Shown here: in pieces, positions 46,560 to 58,032 of the stretch
Layout: every line of letters begins with the position of its first letter
Numbering within the stretch: the first letter of the stretch is position 1
NCBI RefSeq assembly: GCF_036370855.1
Contig: NW_026991455.1
Location: forward strand, 154,590-218,589
DNA: 64,000 nucleotides
Origin: Dromaius novaehollandiae
Lineage: Eukaryota; Chordata; Aves; Casuariiformes; Dromaiidae
Reading direction: 5' to 3'
Made by a program: the position numbers and the translations under genes
Notes under the pieces: generated by a model
What the model was told of the DNA's origin: nothing
What the model saw: only the letters and a program-made list of their open reading frames with translations
Databases searched by the model: none

Positions 46560-47280
46560 CCAGACAGAGGGATGGGGAGAGAGAGATAGGGATAGAGAGC
46601 TGGAAGGAGAGCTGGAGAAAGAAAGGGAAGGATGGAGACCCAGACAAAAAGATGGGGAGCTGAGCAGAGGGACAGAAGGAGGGATGGAGGACTGGGCAGA
46701 GAATGGGGAGCAGAAGAGAGGAAAAGAGGGATGTAGAGGTGGACAGAGGAACAGAGAGAGGACAAGAGGGAGGGGGAGTTGGACAGAGAGAGAAAAGAGG
46801 AAAGAGAGGCATGGAGAAGCAGAGAGATGGCTGCAAAAGGTGAAAGACTGAGAGGAGGACAGAGGGTCAGAAAGAGAGGGCCAGAGGGCTGGGCAGAGAA
46901 ATGGGGAGCAGAAGGGTAGAAAAGAGGGATGTAAGTGTGGACAGAAAAACAGAGAGAGGAATAGAGGAGGCGGAGCTGGACAGAGGGTGTGAAAGAGATA
47001 CAGAAGTATGGAACGCCCAAGAGATGGATAGAGGGCCAGACGATGGAGAGTGGAAGAGAGGAAAAGAGGGATGGAGGGCAGACAGGAAGGATGCACAGAC
47101 AGCAGGATGGAGGAAGGTGAAGAGGCATGGAGGTGGGTGATGGAGAGGGAAGGGATGAACACATGGGGAGAGAGAGAGATGAAGAAGAGCTTGACTGAGA
47201 GCTGGAGGCAAGGACCGGCAGGCAGGCAGGGATGGAGAGGTGTGGGGGATGCAGAGGGGCAGAAGGGATGGAGGGGAATT
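46560..47280 (+). repeat. Purine-rich (GA/GGA) degenerate minisatellite
   Basis: About 700 bp of nearly all-purine plus strand. Two diverged copies of one segment (around 46,692 and 46,889, beginning CTGGGCAGAGAA and running through GGGGAGCAGAAG) give a period of about 197 bp. Long Ser/Leu/Pro-rich frames on the minus strand follow from base composition. Confidence 0.8.
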
Positions 47281-48840
47281 CTCAGCCCTCAGGAAAGGGG
47301 GGAGATCTCACCTGGGGTTGCTAAGGCAGATGCTGACAGGACCCTGAAACACCCCAGGATCCCAAACAGGGGCTGCCCACATCCTGCACTGACTGATCAT
47401 GCTCAAAGGCTTGTGATGGGCAGGAGGAAACATGCTTGTACCCCAAGGGAGCACCCTTTAGGGGCCAAGCCAAGGACTTGCTGTTGCTGTCATCACATGA
47501 GTAACCATCCAATTAGAGCATTATAATTAGTCCATCTCAAATTAGTGTGGAAAAACTCAAATAAAGAGTCTTATTAAAGGCAAAGTCTCATTAATATACC
47601 TACATGTCTTGTGCAGGGGCTACCTCTTCTCAGCCCCAGTCTGCCCAGGCTGGGGTGGGGCAGGTAAGAGTTGGCTGAAGGTGCCAGTTTCTTCATCAGT
47701 AGGAGGAGGATGGTGGTGGGTTTGCCCACCACATGATTGGGATGACATTATTAAGGCCCCTCTGCCTTACTCCCGATTTTACACTCTCAGGAGGGCAGTT
47801 TAGGTGATGCTGATGTTTATTTTGTCCTTCCTGGCTCCAGTACAGGTCAGGCTCAGCACGGGTGGGGAGGAAGGACCCCATGGGGTGAGAGCTTCCTGCT
47901 CCCTGTCTCAGGCCCCTTGTGGTCCCTTGGGTACCACCCCACTGCCTCTGTCCCCCTCCCCTGTATCCCTCCATGTCACATCTGTGGGGTGAGGCAATGG
48001 GAAGCCACTCGGTCATGAGGATGCTCCATCCCAAGACTCAGTGAGGTGAAATTGAGCTGTGGAGAAGCCACGGTATATGTGAACAGATCAGCTGTGAATC
48101 CAAGCTGAGGCTTGGCACAATCAGGACACAAATTCGGGCCGTAACTAGCACTGGGAAAGTTGCTGGAAGAGGAGGTTCATGGCTGTGCCCCACCGCAGAG
48201 AGACCCTTTATTCTCCGCATGCCACAACACATGCCATGGGTGGGTCCTGGTGCCCCCAGGGTCCTGCATTGGCTCCCCAGGACCCCAGGCCCTCTGTGAG
48301 CCTCTTGAGTTGCTCAGCATCGCTCCGCCAGTCCATGGTGAGCCCAGAGCCTCAGTAGGCATTTCCACTCAACCCAGAGATGCTGTTGGCCTTTCTTTAC
48401 CCCCAGAGCCATGTGTGCCCCAGAGAAACAGCCACAGCACAGGAGCCTCATCCCAGCTCTGTGGGGTGATACTGGAGCAAAACCCTCCTGCAGCCACCCC
48501 AGCCTCCTCGCTACCTCGATCAGCTTGAGGGTTGCCAGCAGCTCACACATGCTGTGCAGAAGAGGGAATGCGGCCATGCAAAAAAGAGCTAGAAATAGGA
48601 TTTAGTAAGAATGTGGACGGGATGTGGGTGATCACATGCTGGGCTCTGCTCTCTGGGACTCTTGCACCAGGCCAGGAGGCATGCCAAGCCAGACCTCGTG
48701 GTATGTCTTTCTTTTGCAGCTGCTGATCTGGTCCTTCTCCAGAGGGAAGTGGTCAGGCTGTGGCTCCATGTGGTGCTGGGTGGCCTGGGAATGGCACGGT
48801 GGATGTCGAGGGAGGTGCTGGATGTGGGTGTCTGCGCAGT
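47281..48840. other. No gene supported
   Basis: Moderately GC-rich sequence. Only short frames on both strands; nothing recognisable. Confidence 0.45.
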
Positions 48841-48844
48841 GCTG

Positions 48845-49185
48845 TCAGGGGGCTGACACCAGTGCCTGGGGCGCATGCGCTCCCAGGGACTTCCTGGACA
48901 AGTCCCATTGGTGGTGCAGCCTCTTTGCCCGGACATGAAGCTCCAGGGCCTCCCGGGCCTCCTCCAGCAGGAACAGGGCCTCCGTCATGTGGAAGCAGAC
49001 AGGCACTGTGCCGGAGTGCAGCAGGGCAAGGGACGTGGGGGGGCACCAGCCTGTGGATGGACACCTCATGGGATCTCTGCACCACAGCGGGGAAGCTTCC
49101 CAGATGGGTCTCTACGCACTTCCTTATGGTGTGCATCCGCAACCTCCTCCCACAACCCTGTTCCAGCTCCAGCCTCAACATGGGG
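48845..49185 (-). pseudogene. SPATA31-like repeat region, frameshifted
   Basis: On the minus strand one frame reads RKCVETHLGSFPAVVQRS, and after a frame change near 49,030 the next reads EEAREALELHVRAKRLHHQW. Both resemble the repeated 'LE.H...K....WGLP..V..S' element of the SPATA31 (spermatogenesis-associated) family. The frame change suggests a pseudogene. The family call rests on pattern memory, not on a search. Confidence 0.42.
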
Positions 49186-49439
49186 TGAGGGTCAGCACCA
49201 GCAGGCTGGCTGCTACCACCATCCACCGAGCGCGACCCTGGGGTGGCAGGCAAGCCAGCCTCGCAGCTGACGTCTCTCTTGGGCAGTGATCGAGTTGCGT
49301 CTTCCAGCTCCTTGGCCCAGCTGTGAGGCCTGAGGTCGGGGGGTGGGGGGCTGGGGCAGGACTGAGCAGGCCCCGTGCTGGGGAAGGAGTCTCCTCCACA
49401 CACTGCACCCCACCCAAGGCTGGAGCCCCCTGAGGAAGG

Positions 49440-49618
49440 CAACCCTGGCCTGCTAGAGGCCCAGGGGCTTTGTCGCGCTGCGCACAGCCCCCGCTGCCTC
49501 TCCCGGGCAGCCTCGCTGCAGGGCCCGCAGGTGAGGTCGTAGCAGAGGAACTGGCCCAAGGACCCGCCGTGGGCAGCGAGGAGCCGGCCCCTGCAGCTGG
49601 ACATCCGCTGCACATCAC
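49440..49618 (-). pseudogene. Possible upstream exon of the SPATA31-like locus
   Basis: Preceded by CCTGCTGTGTTGCAG on the minus strand. The frame contains SLGQFLCYDLTCGPCSEAAR, a short Cys pair of the kind seen near the N-terminus of SPATA31 proteins. It lies about 250 nt upstream of the repeat region in the same orientation. Tentative. Confidence 0.33.
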
Positions 49619-50245
49619 CTGCAACACAGCAGGAGGACACAGCACCTTGAGCAGGGCCGAGTGGGTCTGCCCCAAACAGCCCTGTGTCCTGGGACCTGGT
49701 TCCTCCCAGCATGGATGCACTCCAGCCTGGGGCAGCTGCTGGGACCCCAGGATGGCGGGAGGTAGGGGAGGGCTGGGAGCCCCCAGCAGGGACACACAAA
49801 TCAGCAGGGCAGAGATGGACAAGACACCCCCACGTCCCAGGATCCCAGAGCAGGGCTTGTCCCATGGCAAGCCCCCTGGGAACAGCCTCCCTCCCAACGT
49901 GTGCGGTGTGAACTCAGCTCCTGGAGCCCAGCTCCATGCTGGGGCCATGAGCCCAGCCAGGTGGGCACGCCATCCCCAGCAGGAGCCGGCACTGGGGTGG
50001 CGCAGCCTCGCCTGGGTCCTGGGCTTCTGAGTGCCTCCCCCCGCACCAGTTCCAGGGAGAGACCTGCAGGCACAGGATCACCCGCACTGTGACCGTGGCC
50101 TCGGCTGAACCCGCAGGACCCAGGCCCCGACCCATGGTGCGTGTGGGTCCCACCAGCTGGGGCCTCCTGCAGGGCAGGAGTCACTCGCCATGGGGCCAGG
50201 CTGGCCAGGCTCCCCAGGAAGGGCTGCCCGGAGCCTCCTTCCTAC

Positions 50246-50400
50246 CTGGCGGTGTTGGCCAGAGATGCTGCGCTGGCTGCGCAGGGCGGCCCAGGCAGCC
50301 AGGAGCAGAAGGAAGCCGGGCAGAGGCAGAGGAGGCTGCCACTGCCCCAGAGCAGGGAGAGCCAGCTGTGCTGAGCCAGCCCCATGGCGTCCAGCATGGC
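50246..50400 (-). pseudogene. Possible first exon with membrane segment
   Basis: On the minus strand one frame has LPGFLLLLAAWAALRSQRS and ends CGCCAG/GTAGGAAGG, a good donor. A single N-terminal membrane segment then a splice fits the first exon of SPATA31-type genes. An alternative frame starts at a Met and is also hydrophobic, so the frame is not settled. Confidence 0.3.
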
Positions 50401-51029
50401 GGGGCTGGGGCCGAGGGCTTGGGAGCGGATGCAGCCTTTGGAGCTGCCCTGGCCTCCCCACACAGCCCTCTGTGGCTGCTGCCCCCGTGGGATGGGACAG
50501 GGCTGGGACAGTGAGGTTGCTGCCGCCACAGAGCTGTGAGGCCATCGAGCGCATCAGAAGCGCCTGGCAGCGGGGATGGCTGGGGGGCTGGGGGGCACTC
50601 GGCCACAGCAGGGGCTGTGAGGAAGGGCAGACCCAGAGCACCCAAAGCTGTGCGGGGCAGGTGGGAGCAGAGGACAGATGGGGCTGAGGCAGCCAAGGAG
50701 CACACGGAGGGCAGGGGCAGGGGACACGGGCCCTGGACCACGTCCCGCAGGACGGCCAGCTGGCCTCTGGCCTTGCCTTTGCGCTCTGCTCCCAAGGGCC
50801 GAGGGCACCTGGGCTCTGCCCTGGCCCCAGCCAAGGGCATCTCATGGGCTCGGCACACACAGGGAGCCCCTGGGGCAGCCCAGCTCCGCTCCTGTGCCCA
50901 TGGCGCAACTCACCCCTGCCCACGCGGGCTCTTTGCCCACACTGCCCACGGGGATGGGCCCTGCCCTGCTGTCAGTCCAATGCTTGGTTAGTGTTGTTTA
51001 TCCCCAGATGAGGCCAGGCATCTTCTGTA

Positions 51030-51200
51030 CACAGCCTTCACGGACTCCCCCCTACACTTGGAGTGCTGCGTGTGGTCCTGGGCTCCCCAGGACAAAAGGG
51101 ACATGGAGCTACCAGAGCAAGTGCAGTGAAGGGCCACAAAGATGATGAAGGGACCGCAGCATCTGTCATAGGAAGAGAGGCTGAGAGAGGCAGCCTGGGC
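51030..51200 (+). mobile_element. CR1 LINE fragment
   Basis: Contains 'gggctccccaggacaaaag', then 'gacatggagcta' and 'gccacaaagatgatgaaggg', the sense-strand CR1 block encoding the end of RT. Degenerate, with stops. Opposite orientation to the other CR1 pieces here. Confidence 0.8.
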
Positions 51201-51387
51201 CAGGCGAAGGCCTGCCCGCTCGCCTTGTCGGAGCAGGGCTGTGGGACGGTGCCCTCCCACAAGATCTGCGCTGAGCCCAGGGCTGGAGCGGGGCTGCCTG
51301 CAGGGCAGATGGGAGGTTGGTGTGGATCGCCTGCAATGCAGCCCAGCTGTTGGCTCACTCCACGCTGCTGTCACTGGCTGAGTGTCT

Positions 51388-51575
51388 CTTTCTTTTCTAG
51401 TCTGTGATGTCAGCAGAGGAGGGAGGAATTTCGGATGATGGCGCCTTTTTCCCTGGAACCAGCACAAGCCAGCTGCACCTGGCAATGCCGCTGGCACCAT
51501 CCGCGCTCTAATCTGCCCTCTCTGCCTGGGCGCTTCTGACATTGCCTGGGGAGGCTTTTGCTTGTTGCCTCTTGT
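51388..51575 (+). pseudogene. TOPORS-like: TOPORS-like RING remnant, copy 1
   Basis: Preceded by TCTTTCTTTTCTAG. It shares its layout with copy 2 at 52,840 (a GGAACC/CAGCACAAGCCAGCTGCA block, then the RING start). The frame reads ALICPLCLGASDIAWGGFCL, the first Cys pair and third Cys of a TOPORS-type RING, and then the similarity is lost. Too short and diverged to work. Confidence 0.55.
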
Positions 51576-52839
51576 GTCAAATACATCCCCAAGCTCTTGT
51601 CCAGTTGGGCTTTTTTCAGAAAGGACCCAACCCCTCCATGCAGGGCATGCGTTGTCATGGCCCAGGAAAGGTGGGGAGCAGAGGGAAGAGGTTGCTTTTC
51701 TGCTTGGCAGAAGACATTGCCCAGTTCACAAGCATGGCTCTGGCTGAATTTGGCCACTCTGCTGGTTGGCAGCACTCAGCTTGAAGTCTGCTGACAGAGG
51801 AGAAAAGGGAAAAAAGCTCAGCGAGTCTGAGATTTCTGCCAAAATCCCGCCCTAGACTGTCATTCAAGCCAATGCAAACTCTGACATAGTCTGAAGCCAC
51901 CACAGGCCCACTTAGGAAAAACCCAGGCAAACACACAGGGGTGAAGAGGGCTGTCCAATGGACTTTGCAAGCACTGAGGATGTGTCTGAAGCTGGGGGGT
52001 CTCCTGGGTGCAGCCCCGAGACACCGATGATGTCACTGCAGAGTTCCTGGGACTCCCATGACATCACTGCTTTCAGACAGCTGCAGAGTCGGGCCCTGCT
52101 CACTTTGCCCCAGGCTCCCCGCTGGGCAGCACGCGAGGTGCCCGGTGCCCAGCAGGGTCGCTTCACATTTGGGCTTTGCTCCACGGCCAGCAGCAGCTCT
52201 GCCTGGCAGACGTGGGGGCTGTGGACCCCGCAGGGCTGGTGTCCCGTGGCCGGGGGTGCCCAGAGGTGCCAGGGCGCTGGGAAGCTCTTCAGGCATATGG
52301 GGTGTTCCCTGCTGTGCAGGGACAGACGTGTGCAGGTGAGCTGTGCTGATCCAAGGCAGGCAGGCACTGTGGCCGGCAGTGTGGCATTGGGAGCTTGTTG
52401 GGGACTGCCAGCTCTCCCCCACCCCCGCCAGTGCCTCCATCAAACACTCTGTGGGGGGTCAGGGAGGAGAATGCTCCCTCCCCCCGCCCCCGCCAATGCT
52501 GCTGGCTGTCTGGCGAGAGTGTGGGTGGGCTCTGCCAGATGGGGAGGCTGGCAGGGCTTGGGATGCTCTGCTTCCACCCTGCCCCACTCCCAGGCTGGGG
52601 CTGCCATTGCCCAGAATTTGGGAACCGCCTTCTGGCCTTTGCAACACCTGTGCACATGTGTTGGGAAGTCAGTGCCCACGCTTCCCTGCTGAGGAGGAGC
52701 TGACGAAGGTGCCCCTTGTGTCCCCTGAGATGGTCTCCTGGTGGTTGTCTCTCTTGATCCTGACTGCCACAGCTTTTCTGCTTTCTCCTCTTTTAGTCTC
52801 GAGGACAGCTCATGAACTCTACATCTCTTTTGTTCATAG

Positions 52840-53224
52840 GACGTGGCATCATCAGGAGAACTTCTCAGAGGATGGTGGCACTTCCCCTGGTGCCAGCATG
52901 AGCCAGCTGCAGTAGGCAATGCTGCCGGACGCCTCTCCAGATGGGCTGTGCCCCTTCTGCCTGGACACACTTGACAACACTGACTACACTGCCTTCTGCT
53001 TGCACAGCTGCTTTACCTGTATCCGGCAGTGGTCAGAAACCAGAGGTGAGTGACCACTCTGCCAGCACCCTTTTCACTCTGTCCTCCACACGGTGCGAGT
53101 GGATGACGACTTCCAGCAGTACCACACTGGGCACTCCGAGAGCTCCTCTTCGGCCAGCCATCGAGGAGGGAGATTTTGTTCCCACTCCACGACGAGCAGG
53201 CGGCATCATTCTGCAGCCCTCTAG
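52840..53224 (+). pseudogene. TOPORS-like: TOPORS-like RING E3 ligase pseudogene, copy 2
   Basis: From ATG at 52,919 the frame reads GLCPFCLDTLDNTDYTAFCLH, FTCIRQWSETR and, after an in-frame TGA at 53,051-53,053, PLCQHPFHSVLHTVRVDDDF. This follows the TOPORS RING and the segment after it closely. The TGA stands exactly where a zinc-binding Cys (of the last CPLC pair) belongs, and one residue is missing in the middle of the RING. The frame ends at TAG 53,222-53,224. TOPORS is a nuclear ubiquitin/SUMO ligase, and TOPORS-like copies are numerous in birds. The same exon remnant lies 1.4 kb upstream, a local duplication. Confidence 0.72.
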
Positions 53225-53934
53225 CACAGGAGCTCCCGTGGCAGCGACAGTGGCCATGCTGGGGCCCCAGAGAGGGCCCGAAGCAGGTGCCCGAGGCAGA
53301 ACCATGATGGCCGCAGGTGGCTGCAGCACATGCGGGGCCAGAGACTCCCCAGCTAGGAGGAGGTGTCTGAGCCCGGCCAGGCCCCTGGGGAGGAGGAAGG
53401 TGCGGGGCCCTCCTGCACCAGCTCTGTGTGGGCTCCTGCAGCCAAAGCTTCTCCTGGGGAAACCTCAGAGAGCTCTGACAGGGCCCCATCCAACTCTGCC
53501 CCCACAGCGCACGCCCTGCCATCGGCGTGTGGCAAAGAATGGCAGGAGCCCCTGAGGTGGCCCAGCAGGCACAGGGAGCCTTCCCCTGACCAAGAGAGGC
53601 CCGGCAGCAGGTCCCCCCGAGGCGACCAGCTCCGCTGGGGAGTCCTGGGCACAGCGCACTATGCGTCCTCAGCTTGGTGGAGGAGGCGCAGGAGCAGGGC
53701 TCACACTGACAGGTGAGTTCCTGGCTCCCAAGGTGAAGTGCAGGTCTTCTCGGGGAGGACTGAGCGCTGTCACCATGCAGGACTCCAGGAGAGCCGGGAT
53801 GACTCAAGGGAAAGGTGCAGAGCAAGGGGCCGATCCTGGTGGAGGTCCCACAGCCATTCTGAGTGTAGGCATTGCTAGCACACCATGCCAAAGGGCAGCA
53901 CAGTGAGCCCCTGGAAAGGAAAGGACTCAGTCAC
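53225..53934. other. Probable 3' continuation of the TOPORS-like copy
   Basis: Arg/Ser/Gly-rich frames on both strands with several stops. The Ser/Arg bias would fit the RS-like region of TOPORS, but I see no motif that proves it. It ends at the start of duplication copy B. Confidence 0.3.
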
Positions 53935-54279
53935 CCTCACGGTTAAATGGGCTTTTCTTATGGTTAAATGGAATTTCTGTCTTTCCTTGTGTGCCCATTG
54001 CCTCTTGTCCTGTCCCTGTGGACCACTGAGAAGAGTCTGGCTCCATCTTCTTTAACCTCCCCCTCCCACATCATGTATTTCTTTCTGTACCCATTGAAAA
54101 GGTCCCCCTGAGTCTCCCCTCCTCTATGCTAAACTGTCCCAGCTCCCTCAGCCACGCTTTGGGTGGCAGATACTCCAGTCCCCCAATGATCCGTGTGGCC
54201 CATTGCTGGACTTGCTCCAGCACGGCCATGTCTGTCTTGTCCTGGGAGTCCAGAACTGCTCCCAGTACTTCCAGCATGG
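53935..54279 (-). mobile_element. CR1 LINE fragment (copy B)
   Basis: Duplicate of the CR1 fragment at 1-345, with several private substitutions. It forms the left boundary of duplication copy B, which suggests that CR1 homology may have helped the duplication happen (inference). Confidence 0.85.
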
Positions 54280-57200
54280 TCCCAGCAGTGCTGCCAGAGC
54301 AGGGCCGGCCAGGGGGGCTCCAGCACATCAGCCCCCTCCTGGCCTGGCCCGGCCCAAGGTTCCAGCATGCAGCAGGGACCTGGCAATGCTCAGGGCATTG
54401 ATGGTTGTGGGAGCCTCCCCCTGGCCCCCAGGTACGGGGGGTTCTCGAGCAGTGGGAGGGCAGTAGGGTCCGGGGACAGAGCGTGGGCAGAGCTGGAGAG
54501 CTGAGCTCTTCTGGTGGTGGGAAGGCAGTGGGGCCTTGTGGCCAGAGCTGGGCTGGGGTCAGTGAGGCAGCTGGGCTCCCTGGGATGGGTGTGGGGTCTG
54601 TAGTCCCCCTGCCTGCCCTCAACGAGCCTGGGGAGAGCGCAGGCATGAGGGAGCTGGAGGGGAACAGGATACCAAGGCTGAGGACTGGAAAGGACCAGAG
54701 GGTGAGCGGAGATTTTTTATTGCTCCTGGTCATGCTCTGGTCCATCCTGGGGCTGCCCCATCCCATCCTTCTGCCCAGGGGTCCCTGGCTGCCCTGGGGC
54801 TGTGCAAGAATGGCCTTGCTCTACCTCCCCTCCCTGGGGTTTGAATTGCAGTGGTTCTGCTTTGCTCTGAGCCTGCTGCATTTTCCCAAACCCCAGAAGC
54901 AGAAAGTGCCCAAAGGCTGGGAGTGGTCAGAGGGAGGAAGCAGTGGCACTGCTGAGGGAGAGGGCAGGATGCAGCTGGGGTGGGTGGCAGCAGCCGCTTG
55001 GTTGCACCTGGCAGGAGATAGCTGGGGGCTCCAGGCAGGCAACAGGGCCAGGCAGAGAAAGAGGTGAGGAGGGGGCATGGATTTTCCTTCCTTTTGCAAA
55101 GTGGTGCCTGAAATGAAGCAGCAGGGTCCAGCAGACAGACTGGGTGCCATGGAGCCTGTTGTGCCTCCTTCCGTGTTTGAGCATCTGGTTTTTGACATGA
55201 TGGAGGCAGCACCTCCTGCATGGAAATGACCCCAACTCTTCTTGGATAACAGGAATTTTGCCATGAAGGCACTCAGCTCCTTTTAGCAAGCTCAGTGTCT
55301 TGATCCCTGGAGGCAAGGCCTTGGTATCTCAGAGGAAAGGAGTCTCCTGAGGGAGCCAGCAAGGGCTGGGAGGGCCCATGGAGCTCCCTTCTGATTCCTC
55401 ACTTGGATTTGTACCCTGCTCCTGCCATGCAGGACAGGCACGTTGTGCATCTTTGGAGCAGGAAAATCCCCTTCCTAGGCTCTGTGGCACATTTGGACAA
55501 GCAATGAGAAGAGCCCAACTAGAAGCACTGCAGGCAGACTTCCTGGGCACTTTTCCCCAGCCAGGGCAGACAGAGAGGAAAGGAGGTGCGAGCAGCCCGC
55601 TCAGGAGGAGCGCAGGGGAAGGAAAGTGTGTTGAGGTTTCCAGGCAGTCTAAAAGCAAACCTGCTCAAATTGTGTTTTCAACTCTGGGCTGAGTAAGCAC
55701 TAAGGGAAGCAGAGGTTTTGGGGCTCTTGTGTTACAGCCTGTCGTGGGGCAGGAGTCGCTGGCAGTGTTTGGAGAAAGCCCCCCCCTGTCCCTTGGGTGC
55801 TTTGTGCCCTTGCTGGGGGTCCGAGGCGAGCAGCGGATGTATTGAGGTTTGGAACAGGAGTCCCCAAGTCCCTGGAGGGGTTATTGGGGATGAAGCGTCT
55901 GGAAGGATGGGTCCAGACCTCTTCCTGGGCCAGAGTTGAAATCTCTCCTTGAAGCAGCTGCTAAGGGGACTGGGGCTAATCTCAGCCCTCCCCAGTCCTG
56001 GCCTGTGGGTTTTCCTGTGGGAGAAATGCCAATTGCAACAATGATACTTGCAGGAATGGATAAATACTTGAAGATACTTGATACTTGAAGTGAAAAGATA
56101 ACTGAAATAGGGAAATAATCAGGTAACAAAGGCTCATCTGAAAAGTAGAGGTCTCTTGGTGATTTGTAGGGTGTGCGGTGATTTGTGTGTATTTTTGTGT
56201 GCACATATTTTTATATATGCCCCTCGCTGCCCTCTCCCTGGGAAGAGGCTCAAGCATCCCCCTGATGCTCCGTGTGGCCCATAAATCCCCAGTGATGGCA
56301 GCTCTTTGTTTGCAATGGGTCAGAGCCGCTGTTGGTAGCACGGCTACAGCGAGGTCTCTGCCATGAAGGGCTCAGGGAGTGGTGTCCAGCTGGGGTCCGG
56401 CCCTGCCCTGCCATGACGAGGGGGGATATTTTGGCTTCTGCTACACCAGGTTGTGGTGCTGACTGCTCTTCTGCCTTCTCCTCCTGTGGTGGGGGGAGCT
56501 GTGAAGGAGCTTTTAGCGCTTGTCCATGGATATGCAGAAATGTCTGGGCCTGGGGCCTGCTGTGCCCATCGCTGGGGCTCCCTGACAACCCGCTGCTACC
56601 CTGGGATTTTTTGGGGGGGAGGGGGGCAACACTGTGTGTGGGGCACAACAGTGGCTCTGCTTGTTAGTGCTCTTGGGGTAGTGCTAAATATTGGTTGCAT
56701 CTGCAGCTGTTGCCTCCTGGGTGCTGCCAGGCAGGTCATTTTGGGGAGCAGCTAGGATCTCTGGCTTCTTCACAGCAGGCAGCCAGTCCTCAGCCAGCGT
56801 TTGTTAGGCTGGAGTTTTCTGGGCAGGAGCCTGACCTGGGACCTGGGGTGCCAGAGGGACACATGTTGGTCTTGTCCCAGTTCTGCTCTCATTTACCCAC
56901 GAGGGGCTTTTTTTCTCAGCACAGGTGATGCTGTTTGCAATGAAGCGTCAGAAGCCCCTGGCAGGGAGCACTGTCCTGCCAGTATACAGGGAGGGAGGGA
57001 GGATGCGTGCACGGCAGGAGATGTTGGGTAAGTGCCCCAAAGCAGCGAGTGACCAAAGCTAGTCCCTGAGGTGGCTTTGTGACCCCTGTTCCCAAAGGGT
57101 GGGTTTTCCCCGGTGTGTCTGGGTGGGAGGGCCCAGAGGGGATACCTTGCAACCTGCTGGAGGCACAGTGATCTCAGGAGCATCTGCAAGGCCCCCATGG

Positions 57201-57711
57201 CCAAGGTGGTTGGTGGGGGACTTCTTCTGGGGCTGTGCAATGGACACAGGCGCTGCACTGCAGAGGCAGCAGCTGGAGCGTGCTCTTGCCATGGGAAAGG
57301 ACACCAGGCTCAGAGAAGCAGGAGCAGAGTTAAATCTGAGCTCCAGGGTAGGCCAGCCCTGGGGGAAATGCCTAGTCTTGGCCATTTCCCCCCACCCAGA
57401 TTGCTTGACAAATGGCCCCCTTTGCTAAAGGTCCTGCTGAGAGCAGGTGTCTGCGCTGGCCCTGCAGCCCCCACAGGGTTGGGGCAGTTTTGCTGTCAGG
57501 GCCCCGTGCTTCTCAGTGAGGCCGGGAGGGCTTTTGGCTGGCCAAAGCTGGGGAGAAAGCATTTCTGCAGGGAGGGCAGGAGGCTGTGGGGAAGGCAGAG
57601 GTAACCTCAGTGTGACAGGGAGAGGCGAGGGAGCAGCGGTCACTGCCAGCACAGCTCTGCCCTGCTCTCTTGCTTTCCCGCTGCTCTCTCGCTCCTCCAT
57701 GCTCGTCTCCC

Positions 57712-57808
57712 CTTCTTTTCTCCCTCTTCTCTTTCACTTCCCTCTCTCTTTTTCTCTCTCTCTCCCCCCCTCACTCTCTCTTTCTCTCCTCTCTCTTCTC
57801 TCCTCCAG
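57712..57808 (+). repeat. CT-rich pyrimidine tract ending in CAG (copy B)
   Basis: Duplicate of the tract at 3,780-3,876, with one or two substitutions and the terminal CAG kept. Confidence 0.7.
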
Positions 57809-57856
57809 ATGAGGCCCCACAACTTCCTCCCCTCCTGCAGACTCTGAATGCTAGAC

Positions 57857-58032
57857 TCCGATTGGCTGGCAGAACTGTCAGTCCAAGGGATCCCCACCCT
57901 CATCCTCTTGCCAGCCAACAGGAGGGCCGCATGGGGGGGACGATGCCATAGCAACCTTAGTGCCACGTGACCCGGTGGGCGGCCCTCCCCGGCCCAGGCA
58001 CCATCTTGTGGGCGGCAGGGCGGGGCATGGTG
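57857..58032 (+). promoter_or_regulatory. Candidate GC-rich promoter with RFX X-box (copy B)
   Basis: Same motif set as copy A, all intact: ATTGG at 57,861-57,865, the X-box at 57,942-57,955, CACGTG at 57,964-57,969 and the GC boxes downstream. The motifs are identical between copies, but flanking sequence is also very similar, so conservation is weak evidence by itself. Confidence 0.5.

Noticed and set aside
46314-47164. 282-codon Ser/Leu/Pro-rich minus-strand frame
   Set aside because: A by-product of the purine-rich minisatellite; neighbouring frames are equally long.
48753-49865. 370-codon minus-strand frame as one intact gene
   Set aside because: Recognisable motifs change frame near 49,030 and an acceptor lies inside the frame. 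It is better read as separate exons of a decayed locus.
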